Shown here: in pieces, positions 37,336 through 45,954 of the stretch
How positions within the stretch are numbered: the stretch's first letter is position 1
Layout of the letters: each line of letters starts with the position of its first letter
The notes under the pieces: generated by a model
The model's input: the letters and a program-made list of their open reading frames with translations, nothing else
Told to the model about the DNA's origin: nothing
Databases searched by the model: none
Position numbers and translations under genes: made by a program
NCBI GenBank assembly: GCA_022478985.1
Contig: JAKSZP010012143.1
Location: forward strand, 40,578-104,577
Direction: 5' to 3'
DNA: 64,000 nucleotides
DNA from: Massospora cicadina
Taxonomy: Eukaryota; Entomophthoromycota; Entomophthoromycetes; Entomophthorales; Entomophthoraceae

Positions 37336-38250
37336 CTAAAGGTAAGGCAGCCAATTTGTCCCCACCTGCTTATACAACTTCCCATTTTCAACTTTGGTGC
37401 TATGGGAGTGCCAGACTAACATCTTCTGAACAGGCTCATCCTCATCCTCCCATTCATTGGGAGTCATTAAAAGGTCATGTAATCTTTCTGTCTCACTATT
37501 ATCCAAGTGAAGGACTGGTAGCTGAGTTAACCCATCAACATTCAAGTGATGGGTTCCAGAACGGTGTTCAATTTTCATGTCATAAGGCTGGAGCTTGAGA
37601 GCCCAGCAAGCTAGCCGACCAGTAGGATCCTTCATATTCTGTAACCACTTTAGGGATGCGTGGTATGTAACTAAAGTTAAGGTGGTTCCATACAGAAAAG
37701 GGCGGTAGTGCTTTACAGCTAACAGAATAGCAAGGCACTCCTTCTCCGTTACACTGTAGTTGTGTTTCGCCTTTGACAGCATCTTACTAAAATAGGATAC
37801 AGGATGGTCAAAACCGTTTTCATCCAATTGGGCTAAGATGGCCCCAACAGCGTAGTATGAGGCATCAGTAAACAAGATAAACGATTTATTATATTCTGGG
37901 TGCCATAAGATAGGACGTTGTTGAAGCAGTTGCTTCATCATCTCAAAAAAGGCCTTTTGTTCAGCACCACAATAAAAAGAGGTATTCTTGGTTAATAGCC
38001 GGACAAGGGGCTCATTGAGTTGGGCAAACTTAAGAATGAACTGATGGTAAAACCCCATCATCCCTAGAAATGCCTGAATATCCTGTAGATTTTTAGGGGG
38101 TGGCATTTTTGAGATGGCTTCAACCTCGTCCTGCATGGGTTGAATTCCGTCTTGAGAAATGGAGCGGCCAAGGAATTTCAATCTCCTTTGGAAAAAGGTA
38201 TACTTCAAGGACTTCAGCTTAATGTTAGACTTACGTAACCGTTGAAACAC
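37336..38250 (-). CDS. G2 RT connection and RNase H, 304-aa open fragment
   Basis: The longest open frame of the window's elements. Residues ~1-75 are the RT thumb/connection (LKFLGRSISQDGIQPMQDEV then QAFLGMMGFYHQF). Residues ~90-240 are RNase H: FILFTDASYYAVGAILAQLD, a VSYFSKMLSKAKHNYSVTEK segment with the conserved Glu, and TLVTYHASLKWLQ, where TDH is usual, so one catalytic Asp is Tyr. The tail starts the linker to integrase (HHLNVDGLTQLP). It is a fragment of pol, cut from the RT palm by a frameshift, not an independent gene. Confidence 0.85.
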   Translation of the reverse strand: MFQRLRKSNIKLKSLKYTFFQRRLKFLGRSISQDGIQPMQDEVEAISKMPPPKNLQDIQAFLGMMGFYHQFILKFAQLNEPLVRLLTKNTSFYCGAEQKAFFEMMKQLLQQRPILWHPEYNKSFILFTDASYYAVGAILAQLDENGFDHPVSYFSKMLSKAKHNYSVTEKECLAILLAVKHYRPFLYGTTLTLVTYHASLKWLQNMKDPTGRLACWALKLQPYDMKIEHRSGTHHLNVDGLTQLPVLHLDNSETERLHDLLMTPNEWEDEDEPVQKMLVWHSHSTKVENGKLYKQVGTNWLPYL

Positions 38251-38782
38251 CTCCTTCTAATGATCAAGATGTTTGTTGATGGTTTTTAAACACTGTGATG
38301 TCATCAAGATAGACGATGAGACAAAGTAATTTGAGTTCCTGTAAGATGTGATCCATCACACGTTGGAAAGAGCCAGGTGCATTGCACAACCCTTGGGGTA
38401 GTCATGTGGGTTGGAAGAGACCTTCACTACAAACAAGAGCAAATTTCTCCTGATCTTGAGGAGAAAGGTCCATTTGTCAATAGCCACTGGCCAAGTCCAT
38501 GGCGGAGAAGAAGTTAGAGACAGAGAGTTGAGACAAGACGTCATCAATGCGAGGGATAAAATAGCTATCCTTCTTATTAAGGCTATTCAACCTACGGTAA
38601 TCAATGACTATCTGATGACCTCCATTTTTCTTTTTAATTAGTAAGAGAGGTGAAGAACAATGGCTTTGGGAAGGAACAAGTAACCCTGCATCTAATAACT
38701 GCTGGAGCTCCATCCTCATTTGTCGCTCCTCCACTTTTGATTTGTGGTAGGGTTTGGACCTCATAGGCTGGGCATCACCCAC
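38251..38782 (-). pseudogene. G2 reverse transcriptase palm, broken
   Basis: Reads SSPLLLIKKKNGGHQIVIDY near 38,645, SAMDLASGY near 38,500 with the following Trp codon changed to TGA, LPQGLCNAPGSFQRVMDHIL near 38,380 and an intact YLDD box (IVYLDDITVF) near 38,310. At least two lesions separate the pieces. It joins the dUTPase-like frame upstream by a frameshift at 38,782-38,784. Confidence 0.85.
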
Positions 38783-38783
38783 A

Positions 38784-39284
38784 TCAAATGGAGTGGCACC
38801 AGCCCTTTATGTGGCCATAGTAGGTATGAAATTTAGAGAAGATGTTACCATATTCGTCAATTAGGGTATGAACTTTCTCCAACTCTTCTGGGGTTAGCTT
38901 ATCCGAAATATGAACATTGGGCGAGGTACACACCTTTTTATTCATTGGTAAGCCCAAATCCGCTATAGAACCAATGGAGTGGATATGTTTGATGTCCTCT
39001 AATGGGAGTAGGAAACCTCTGCCAATCTCCTGGTGTTTCTGTATGAGCATGTACTTCCTGGTGGGGTTTCCCAGTAGAATGGTAATTGGCCTTTGATAGG
39101 CTGGGTCAAGCATCCCAGTCAATACATGAGGCTCCAAGGAACTAACGACCTCAATATTTTTGAGGACCAGAAAGCAATGGTGTGGAATTTGTAGTGAGAT
39201 TTTAGTGTCGACTACTCTTTGTTCACCAGGATTAATCACTACCTCATCTGCAGTATAAAATGGTATACCCTCCTTAGCATCCAC
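38784..39284 (-). CDS. G2 dUTPase-like domain and start of RT, open fragment
   Basis: A 166-aa frame. Residues ~8-35 read YTADEVVINPGEQ then VVDTKISLQIP, like the dUTPase motif 1 region (Pro-Gly turn, then T-x-I-x-I-P). Residues 57-67 (GMLDPAYQRPI) match motif 3, G-x-I-D-x-x-Y-x-G-x-I, with the Asp and Tyr present. Residues ~72-95 (GNPTRKYMLIQKHQEIGRG) match the N...i-x-x-G-x-x-I-A-Q region of motif 4. Residues ~128-166 are the N-terminal RT segment (LTPEELEKVHTLIDEYGNIF). dUTPase removes dUTP and so limits uracil in cDNA. Position between protease and RT supports a domain of the polyprotein. The glycine-rich motif 5 is not seen, so activity is doubtful. Confidence 0.72.
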   Translation of the reverse strand: MDAKEGIPFYTADEVVINPGEQRVVDTKISLQIPHHCFLVLKNIEVVSSLEPHVLTGMLDPAYQRPITILLGNPTRKYMLIQKHQEIGRGFLLPLEDIKHIHSIGSIADLGLPMNKKVCTSPNVHISDKLTPEELEKVHTLIDEYGNIFSKFHTYYGHIKGWCHSI

Positions 39285-39758
39285 TGATTTAGGAAATTTT
39301 CTGTGTTACACCCAGAAGTGGAATAAGGCAATGTTATAGCTGAGAAGGGGTATTCAACCAAGCAATAGTATTCATGCTTGCTGAGACTTTATGTAACATT
39401 CAACAATCGTACATGAATCTCATAAGGTTGGGAATTATGAGATTTGTATATGTCAATGATTGCAATTCCATTATTCTGAGTAGGATTTTTCTATTTAGGT
39501 TAATAACAGAATAAGTTTAAATAAATCGTTTATTTAATTGGTTGTTCGTTCTGAGGTTCCCCTCCATTTCTCCGCTGAGTTGCCTGGATGCCATCAATTC
39601 CAGAGGCTTTTGCGCCCCTCATTACCCACAATTCATTTAGCCTTTTTAGGGAGTATTTTAAAGTGAGGTCAGCTCTGATGAACCTCACTTTGAGATTCTA
39701 TTCTGACTCTGAGTCTACTTCCAATAAAGGCCGCTATTTGATGGACTTGTTTATTTAA
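39285..39758 (-). mobile_element. G2 linker before the dUTPase-like domain
   Basis: G2 sequence between protease and dUTPase-like domain, with no open frame of note and no recognised motif. Confidence 0.45.
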
Positions 39759-39775
39759 TTATATTTATTTGAGCA

Positions 39776-40017
39776 CCTCCTGAGTTTGATCCTGGTAATG
39801 GACTTTGGGTAGGGGACGATTTTGACTGTGTTGGTGTTGTGCACCAATGCCCCAAACTGAGATAGCGAATAGCAAAGGCGGTCCATGGAGTTCCTGGCCT
39901 ATAATACGCCGCGCATGGAGGTTTTCTGGGTTTTATCCTCCTTCCCCATTTTCTTCACTTCCCTAATTGGTGCGGTATCATCCCCAGGTCGGCCCACCTT
40001 GAATAAAATTTATAAAT
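39776..40017 (+). mobile_element. SINE S3, 5'-truncated, nested in G2
   Basis: 242 bp flanked by a perfect 17 bp duplication TTATATTTATTTGAGCA (39,759-39,775 and 40,018-40,034). It starts just before the B box (GTTTGATCC, 39,784-39,792), so the A-box half is missing. The body (CACCAATGCCCCAAACTGAG, CGCGCATGGAGG) and T2 tail match S2. It was inserted after G2. Confidence 0.92.
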
Positions 40018-40034
40018 TTATATTTATTTGAGCA

Positions 40035-40445
40035 AGGTTGGGGGTGCAGATGGCAATGCGATGAGGGGGAGAGGAAGGGGGTGGACGCGCCAGGATCCTT
40101 TTGAGAGTGGTCTTGCCCTGGTGAGAGGGGAAGGAGCCAGAGTGGCCTGAGGCAACAGAGGCTGGTTGGCTGCACCTCAGCCTGGTGACCCCAAGGTGAC
40201 AGAGGCTGTAGGGATGCACCTTGGCCCAGAGGCCCGAGGCAACAGAGGCTGGTGCACTGAACCTCGGCCTGGTGTGCCTGGCAAGGCCATCTATTTGGAC
40301 AGGACCATTCAGAGTTGGTACGGCCACATATGGGGGTGGTGGTTTAGGGCTGGTGGCAGGCTGGGCCTTGGGAGCCTGTCCGTTACACTTTACTGGATAA
40401 GACTAAGGGGACTTTGTATTTGAGTAACAAGAGGACCCCTTAGTT
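40035..40445 (-). repeat. GC-rich G2 linker with a 43-44 bp tandem repeat
   Basis: Three diverged units begin at about 40,149, 40,193 and 40,236, each with ACAGAGGCTG and a downstream CACCT/GAACCTC plus GGCCTGG or TTGGCCC. The stretch is much richer in G+C than its surroundings. On the minus strand it stays open and Pro/Ser/Ala-rich (40,327-40,010), as expected of a flexible linker between protease and the next domain. Confidence 0.65.
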
Positions 40446-40826
40446 TCATTTTCTTATTCCTTCATACTCAATCATAAATTGAGTGCCAATGAGCATATTA
40501 TATGCATTGTTGTCTAAAGCCACAGCAGGGGCTGATAAGATAAGCTTCCCAATTTGGATGGGAAGGGAAGAGTAAGCCCAAATAGCATGGGTATTGTGGG
40601 GGCCAGCGGTTCCAAACTTTTGCATGTACTCCAAGTCAGATGATAGCTTTATCTTTTTAATCAGCTTAGTGGATATCACGTTGACTGAGGGCTCTGTGTC
40701 CTTAATGGCCATGATTTGAACCCTTTGAATGACCACTTCAACCTTAATGAGGGTTCCTCCAAAGTTAGGTGACAAAGCTAAGACCTCCTTAAGTCGGAAA
40801 GTAGAGGTAAGCTTCTGAGAAGTCAT
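40446..40826 (-). CDS. G2 aspartic protease domain, open fragment
   Basis: A 126-aa frame with AIKDTEPSVNVISTKLIKKI at residues ~47-66: DTE stands where retropepsins have DTG or DSG, so the catalytic loop is damaged. The C-terminal half (PAVALDNNAYNMLIGTQFM) matches the conserved LIG segment after the flap. Its ATG overlaps the stop of the upstream gag frame as ATGA (40,826-40,823), which could be a reinitiation arrangement or simply a chance ATG in a frameshifted polyprotein. Confidence 0.75.
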   Translation of the reverse strand: MTSQKLTSTFRLKEVLALSPNFGGTLIKVEVVIQRVQIMAIKDTEPSVNVISTKLIKKIKLSSDLEYMQKFGTAGPHNTHAIWAYSSLPIQIGKLILSAPAVALDNNAYNMLIGTQFMIEYEGIRK

Positions 40827-42010
40827 GGGTATTTATCCAGTATGGATTTCATGGTATGAACCCGCTGAATAGGTAGAATTGAGATAGATATAAAGTGTTC
40901 ACCATCGCTGGCAGTGTCAATAACTTTGGGAAACCCTAGAATTTGGCTGAGGTACGTTTCCTCAGATATGGTTGTCTCAACTACTCCTCCAGCGTTCAAA
41001 TTATCAGGAACCTCTACCCCTACAGGAGATCCCAATATTTAGTAACCAACATCGTCATCACCCCCCTCAGATTCATCTCCAAGGGTAGCCTCAACAACTG
41101 GCAAGGCCGCGATGGGGGTAGGAGAGGTGGCCAGAGGGGATGGAATAGCCTTAGGGTGCGCAATTACCAGCTTAGCTGGAGGGGTAGGCACAGCAGTGTT
41201 AGAGGGCTTGTGTGGACGTATTGTTGGTACTACCTTACAGGGCTTTGATACATAAGAAGGAGTGATATCCTTTGTAAAACGCATTGAGGGAGAAAGTTTA
41301 GCAGGGAGGAGGGACATAGCTGAGCTCACACCTCTCTGTTCAACAAGCAGAAGCTCCTCATTGGTTAATACTGAAGGTTTCACCTCAGCGTCACATAATT
41401 GGAAGTCAGTCACTTCTAAAAAAGCCTCTTTAATATCACAGATGTTTGCAAAGTGGCGTTTCACTGATATGATATGTCTGTCTAAAGAAGAATGAGACAC
41501 TAACCCAGTTAACAGGGCAGCGATAGCATCATCAAGGTTAATCATGTTTGAGGTTGACATTCTTTGTGCAGCGAGATAAAATTTTTCAGCAAAGGCAATA
41601 GTTGATTCACTTTCATACATACTAAGGCGCATAAAGGCCTGTTTTTCCCTGTATAGACTTTGCTTTGATCCAAATTCAGCTACAAGAGCCTCCTTCACCT
41701 CTGCCCAGGTGTGCATAGGAGAAAGGTAAAGAACTATCATTTCTTGCGCTAGATGGCATAAACAAAGAAAGATGTGCTGCACTTTTAGCTTTTCCGTTGC
41801 ACCATCCAAGGCAGCTTTGTAAACATACAAATAGATAGCAATACTCCCTTCGCCAGGGATATACTTGTCATTAAAACATGGATTTAGAGGGCGCTGCTCA
41901 AGTTCAGTGAGTCAGGACAGAGCGCTTGTGAGTTGCTTTTCCAGAGCAACCAAATGAGATTCCAAGTGATGAGGAAAAGTGGGAGGGTTACTCATGGTTG
42001 TAGCCTCCAT
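40823..42010 (-). pseudogene. G2 gag, two in-frame stops
   Basis: The frame starts at 42,010 (MEATTMSNPP). A TGA near 41,911 interrupts it, and from 41,830 to 41,039 it is open for 263 codons. After a single TAA it continues in the same frame to the TGA at 40,823. The core (KLKVQHIFLCL, then TWAEVKEALVAEFGSKQSLY and AFMRLSMYESESTIAFAEKF) is the gypsy retrotransposon gag core. The region ~180-260 is Pro/Thr-rich and basic. No zinc knuckle is seen. Gag forms the particle that packages element RNA. Confidence 0.85.
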
Positions 42011-42038
42011 TTTTGACGAATTTTGTACTGTACAGGGA

Positions 42039-42056
42039 CCCCTGTAATGAGAACTA
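42039..42056 (-). other. tRNA primer-binding site of G2, decayed
   Basis: Minus-strand TAGTTCTCATTACAGGGG lies three bases inside the 5' LTR and aligns with TGGTGCTCACTACAGGGG of G3. TAG replaces the expected TGG. Confidence 0.7.
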
Positions 42057-42224
42057 ATTTGTAGGAATCCAGCTCTTTTGTGCTCACTGGTGCGTAAGCT
42101 GCTGGATCCCACATATTCTTTTAATAAAATTATAGCTAAAAACTAATAAAATCTTGATTTTTAGTTGTTTTTATTAGGAATGCGGGAGTAAAAGAAAACT
42201 ATCTTTCTAATTTTTAACTATTAG

Positions 42225-42232
42225 TATTTATA
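42225..42232 (-). promoter_or_regulatory. Sense TATA box in the G2 5' LTR
   Basis: TATAAATA on the minus strand, also present in the 3' LTR (about 34,912-34,919) but decayed in the solo LTR. About 165 bases remain to the primer-binding side for R and U5. Confidence 0.45.
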
Positions 42233-42415
42233 CTACTTTTGAAGGTTGTAGGGTTTTCAGGGATAAGTTTGGAATAGCTTTAATGCAACCAACTTAGATA
42301 ATATGCAGGAATAGCGTATCACAACTTGGGAACTCACTTCAGGGCAGCAGAGCAAATGAAGAGGTATTTGATTGGCCAAAACATACCCATGAGGTAACAT
42401 TTTTATGAACTTGAG

Positions 42416-42475
42416 CCAATCAACACCTGAGAAATTTCTTGCACCTTGGGGGACTCCCTCCAATCCTATAAAAGG
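42416..42475 (+). promoter_or_regulatory. Antisense CCAAT and TATA boxes in the G2 LTR
   Basis: On + the LTR has CCAAT (42,416-42,420) about 47 bases before TATAAAAGG (42,467-42,475). The pair is kept in the other two LTRs (TATAAAAA at 35,153 and TATAAAAGG at 36,093), so transcription outward from the element's 5' end is possible. Confidence 0.4.
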
Positions 42476-42779
42476 GGGGTCCCCACATAGGCGCATTGAA
42501 GGACTTTGGGGTGGTGGGGGAGTGCCTTCCAATGGTAAATCTGAAGCCTGTTGTGTGGTCAGAGTAATCCAACTATTTGATTTTATGTTTGGTGCCCATA
42601 GAGGTTTCAAACTTGTGTTACCCAGATTAATGGGGCTCCACCAAGAGTCAGCCAGGGACTTTTTCCTGAAATTTTCAATAGCATTGTTTTTATTATTTTT
42701 AGAATCGCTTTTAAAATCCTCAGATAATGCAAATGGCTGACATTTCCCTTTTTAGCTGATATTGACCTAAATCATTCTT

Positions 42780-42800
42780 TTTTTATTTAGTACTAGATGG
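42780..42800 (-). mobile_element. Micro-insertion of a LINE 3' tail (copy 3)
   Basis: Twenty-one bases (minus strand CCATCTAGTACTAAA then TAAAAA) between exact 17 bp copies of TGACCTAAATCATTCTT (42,763-42,779 and 42,801-42,817). The other two LTRs of the same family show the empty site once (35,452-35,468 and 36,391-36,407), so this is an insertion, not a rearranged repeat. Confidence 0.93.
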
Positions 42801-42848
42801 TGACCTAAATCATTCTTCTTTTTCAGCTGCAAAGGCAAATGTCCAACA

Positions 42849-42908
42849 CTTTTGCTCATTGAGTATTAGTAATTTCTGTCCCCTGGTTGGCATACCTCAA
42901 ATAAAGTG
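42849..42908 (+). mobile_element. 3' end of half-LINE hL-3 beyond G2
   Basis: Begins with the second copy of the CTTTT duplication and ends TCCCCTGGTTGGCATACC, then TCAAATAAAG, the T2 tail also seen in hL-2 and hL-5. The spacing between the earlier CCTGGTTGG word at 34,698 and this tail, with G2 removed, resembles that of hL-5. Confidence 0.72.
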
Positions 42909-42911
42909 AAT

Positions 42912-43201
42912 TTTTAAATTTTATTTGAGGTGTGCTGACCTGGGGATGATACTGCACCAATTAATGGAAGTGAAGAAATGGAAAAGGAGGATAAAATCTA
43001 TAAAACCTCAATGCAAGGTGTATTATAGGTCAATCACTGCATGGACCACGCCTTGCTATTCACTATCTTGGTTTGGGCATTGGTGCGCAATACCAACACA
43101 GTCATAATCATCTCCTACCCAAAAGTTCATCTACCAAGATTGAACTTGGGGAAGCAGTGGTAGTGAGTCCATACTCTACCACTAAGATATCCTCCCCCTT
43201 T
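42912..43201 (-). mobile_element. SINE S4, near full length
   Basis: Minus-strand copy with tRNA-like head (GATATCTTAGTGGTAGAG as A-box region near 43,190-43,170; B box GTTCAATCT at 43,145-43,137), body words in common with S2, and T2 tail at the left. The tail lies against the tail of hL-3 in opposite orientation. No clear target duplication was found. Confidence 0.85.
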
Positions 43202-44073
43202 TAACTAACTTTTAAAAAGGAAAAGGTTCAAAATTTGCCCTGTATGTATGTTTTTTCTAAGTTTGTTCACGCATTACTCTGAAAATACTGGACCAATTTG
43301 GATGATCATCTCCAAAAGAGGATGCTTTAACTTAAGTCCCATTTTACTTTTGTAAGTTTTGGTCCAGTATCTGACCATTAATTTAGTAAGTATATTAAAA
43401 TGGGCTTAGAAGCGATGAATTCAATTGTGGGCATGTTTATTGCTGGATAAACTTTATTCCAGCATTAGTGAAGCAATAGCTTTGAAGAAACTTTTGATAT
43501 GATATATGACCTATGCTAGGGGGTATGTTCAAAATCCAGGCAAGCATGAGATCATAGCAAGATGAGCTTATATCATTATAGTTGGCTATTGTTTTGCATA
43601 ATTTGACCAATAAAATAACTAAATTTAATAACCTGAATTATTTTAAATAGCAAACAATAAATTTTTCAGGATTGACTAACAAAATTAACTAAATATAATA
43701 AAATGAATTACTGTAGATTTTGACTAATAGATTGAGCATATGTTGACTAATAAAATCATCTAAATTTATTAAAATGAATTATTGTAGATGGTCATCAGTA
43801 AATTTAGCATAAATTTATTAATAAAATCAAATAGATTGATAGTATGAATTATTAGATTATTTGCTTATGATATATTATATATAATATATACAATGAGTTT
43901 TATTTTTTAAGAAATAGTGAGAGTTCAAAAAAGGGTATATTTTAAAAAAAAGAATTTAGAAATAAAATTGAAAAGAGAGTTACTTTTAAAAGCATTATAT
44001 TTTTGTAATAAAATCAACTGGGGGTAAAGTATTTTTTTAGAAAAAAGAACTTGCTTCAATTTTTTTAAAAAGG

Positions 44074-44392
44074 AACCTCCTTTAAAAATGGCACTAAAAA
44101 GTATGAAATAATTGAGAAATTATGCCTCTTTAATAAAACCCTTTTTGAAGTTAGTGCCATATTTTAACTGACTTATAATAGGCATTCATAATTTATATAC
44201 TAAGCACTATATATATTCTAAATTGCTTATATTTTCACTTGGACCCAATACAGACTTAAGATGTTAATTGTATTTGTGAGCAAAATTATTTTATTAAATT
44301 TAAAATATGGTGCTGACTACAAAAAGGGTTTTATTGAGGAGGCATAGTTTCTCAATTATTTCATACTTTTTAGTGCTTTTTTTAAAGGAGGT
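44074..44392. repeat. Inverted repeat with ~93 bp arms
   Basis: Left arm 44,074-44,167 and right arm 44,300-44,392 are reverse complements with few mismatches; shared words include CACTAAAAAGTATGAAATAA and AATAAAACCCTTTTTG. The loop is about 132 bases. A transcript would fold into a long hairpin. Confidence 0.88.
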
Positions 44393-44611
44393 TTTTTTAT
44401 CATTTTTTTAAAAAATAAGATAAAAAGTAAAAAAGGTAAAAGATAAAAGATAAAAGTAAAAAAAGTTACACTAAAAAGTAAAAAAACTTTTGCCAAATAA
44501 TTTAGAAATATTTTTTTCCATGTACAAATGTAAGAAAAGCAAGGGGTGCACACTTTGTATAATCGTACTCATGTTAGTATGTAAGTACAATTTATATTTA
44601 TATGTACCCAT

Positions 44612-44613
<2 letters not shown>

Positions 44614-44647
<34 letters not shown>
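44614..44647. repeat. (AT)17 microsatellite
   Basis: Uninterrupted AT dinucleotides across 34 bases. Confidence 0.95.
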
Positions 44648-44652
<5 letters not shown>

Positions 44653-45954
44653 ATAATGTGCAAATTTTACCCAGCGTTGCTCAGGTTTATTTATAAGCTC
44701 ACACTGATGTAGCCTATAGGCTGTGCCAGCGCTACTCATGAACCACTTGGACTAACAGCTTCTCTGTTGCCCTCATGGCTGGTGAGCAGATTATCCTATA
44801 TTTATATAATCTATTTAAAGCTCTAACACTGGTTTTTGTTTAGTTTTGGGTGAGCAATTTGGTAAATTATTCTATAATATTCACCAATTCTCACCTACTT
44901 GCCCAAATTTGTTGAACATATCAAACTTACTTAGTTTCAGGTGATCAATTTGGATATTATTAGCTAGTATTTGGCAATTCTCATCCACTTTTTACAAATA
45001 GATTGTACCTATCAGACTCAATAGTTAATGAGTTTATAATATTCAATAATTCTCACCCACTCACCCAAATAGATCAAACCTATCAGACTTGAAGATTTCA
45101 GATGTCAGTCAGTATGTCAGTCAGTAAGTGAACGTGTTTTATTAAGTAGATGAGGCAGGTTGTTTAACTTTAATACAATGTGTTATACACATTATATTAC
45201 AAGTTATACATTGTAAATATATTTACATACTTTTCATATATATTGTATGTAAGTGCGCACACCTTGTTTTCTTGCAGTTGTGCATAAAAATAAAGTATTT
45301 ATTTGGCAAGGAAATTTTTTCTACTTTTTAGTGTGACTTTTTTGTTTGATTTTTGTTTATTTTTTATATTTTTCTCTTTAAAGAAAAGCAAGTTTTAAGC
45401 TTTTTTTTACTTTTTAGTCATACTTAGATTAAAATTATAATATATTGTTTAAGTTTTTTTATTTATTCGAGGATGGCCGACCAGGGGACAGACACATCTG
45501 ATATGTAGGGAAAAGGAAAATGGAAAACAGAAAAGGGAAGAGAGCGCAAAACACAGGAACTCAAAAGATATGACTTGGCACACTTGGGAGTGGCTAGGAG
45601 CCACGGGTGGTGGATGACTAGACCTTGAGTGGCATGGCAGCTCAGGGGCTAGTAGGGTGTACCGCCTATGAAGACTGTGAGGTTTTCAATGTCATAATGA
45701 AGGAACCATATTGAAATCCAGTTGCCCATCCATTTCTTCCATTTGTGTTAGAGTGAGCTGAACAGCCAGGCTTGGAAGTGGTCGGCCAAATGTCTGTGGA
45801 ACCTGATGATGACTTGGTTGAAATTGTGGAGGATCCTGTTGAAAGTGTTGAGGGTAATTGTGTGAATGGACCATATTACAATGCTCACAATTTGAGCCCT
45901 TAGTGTCTGGGGGATAGGCGAGGCCATGTTGAGTGCCAGGTTATCGCGGGATAG

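Larger units (their letters stand above)
34745..42848 (-). mobile_element. Ty3/gypsy retrotransposon G2, inserted into hL-3
   Basis: Outer LTRs at 34,745-35,500 (3') and 42,060-42,848 (5') are flanked by a perfect 5 bp duplication CTTTT (34,740-34,744 and 42,849-42,853). Sense is leftward: gag, protease, dUTPase-like domain, RT, RNase H, integrase. Later arrivals inside it are a solo LTR (35,676-36,438), SINE S3 (39,776-40,017) and a LINE-tail micro-insertion in its 5' LTR (42,780-42,800). Frames are longer than in the other gypsy copies, so it is probably younger, but several stops and frameshifts make it inactive. Confidence 0.93.
42060..42848 (-). repeat. 5' LTR of G2
   Basis: Read on +, TGTAGGAATCCAGC to ATGTCCAACA. 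Sense (minus) strand has TATAAATA at 42,232-42,225. It contains micro-insertion copy 3, absent from the 3' and solo LTRs. Confidence 0.9.
43206..45445. repeat. AT-rich non-coding block with nested inverted repeats
   Basis: No gene. Structures seen: a 12 bp perfect inverted pair ATACTGGACCAA / TTGGTCCAGTAT (43,285-43,296 and 43,360-43,371), a ~93 bp inverted repeat (44,074-44,392), a larger imperfect one (about 44,380-44,575 against 45,235-45,430), an (AT)17 run and a TCAGTCAGTATG duplication near 45,105-45,130. It looks like remains of foldback or terminal-inverted-repeat elements. Confidence 0.65.

Noticed and set aside
35676..42848. G2 bounded by the LTR at 35,676-36,438
   Set aside because: The 5 bp duplication matches the outer pair (34,745 and 42,848), while the inner LTR has its own GTGAT duplication, so it is a solo LTR.
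42887..42908. An independent T2 micro-insertion
   Set aside because: It is better explained as the 3' end of hL-3, separated from the rest by G2 with its CTTTT duplication.
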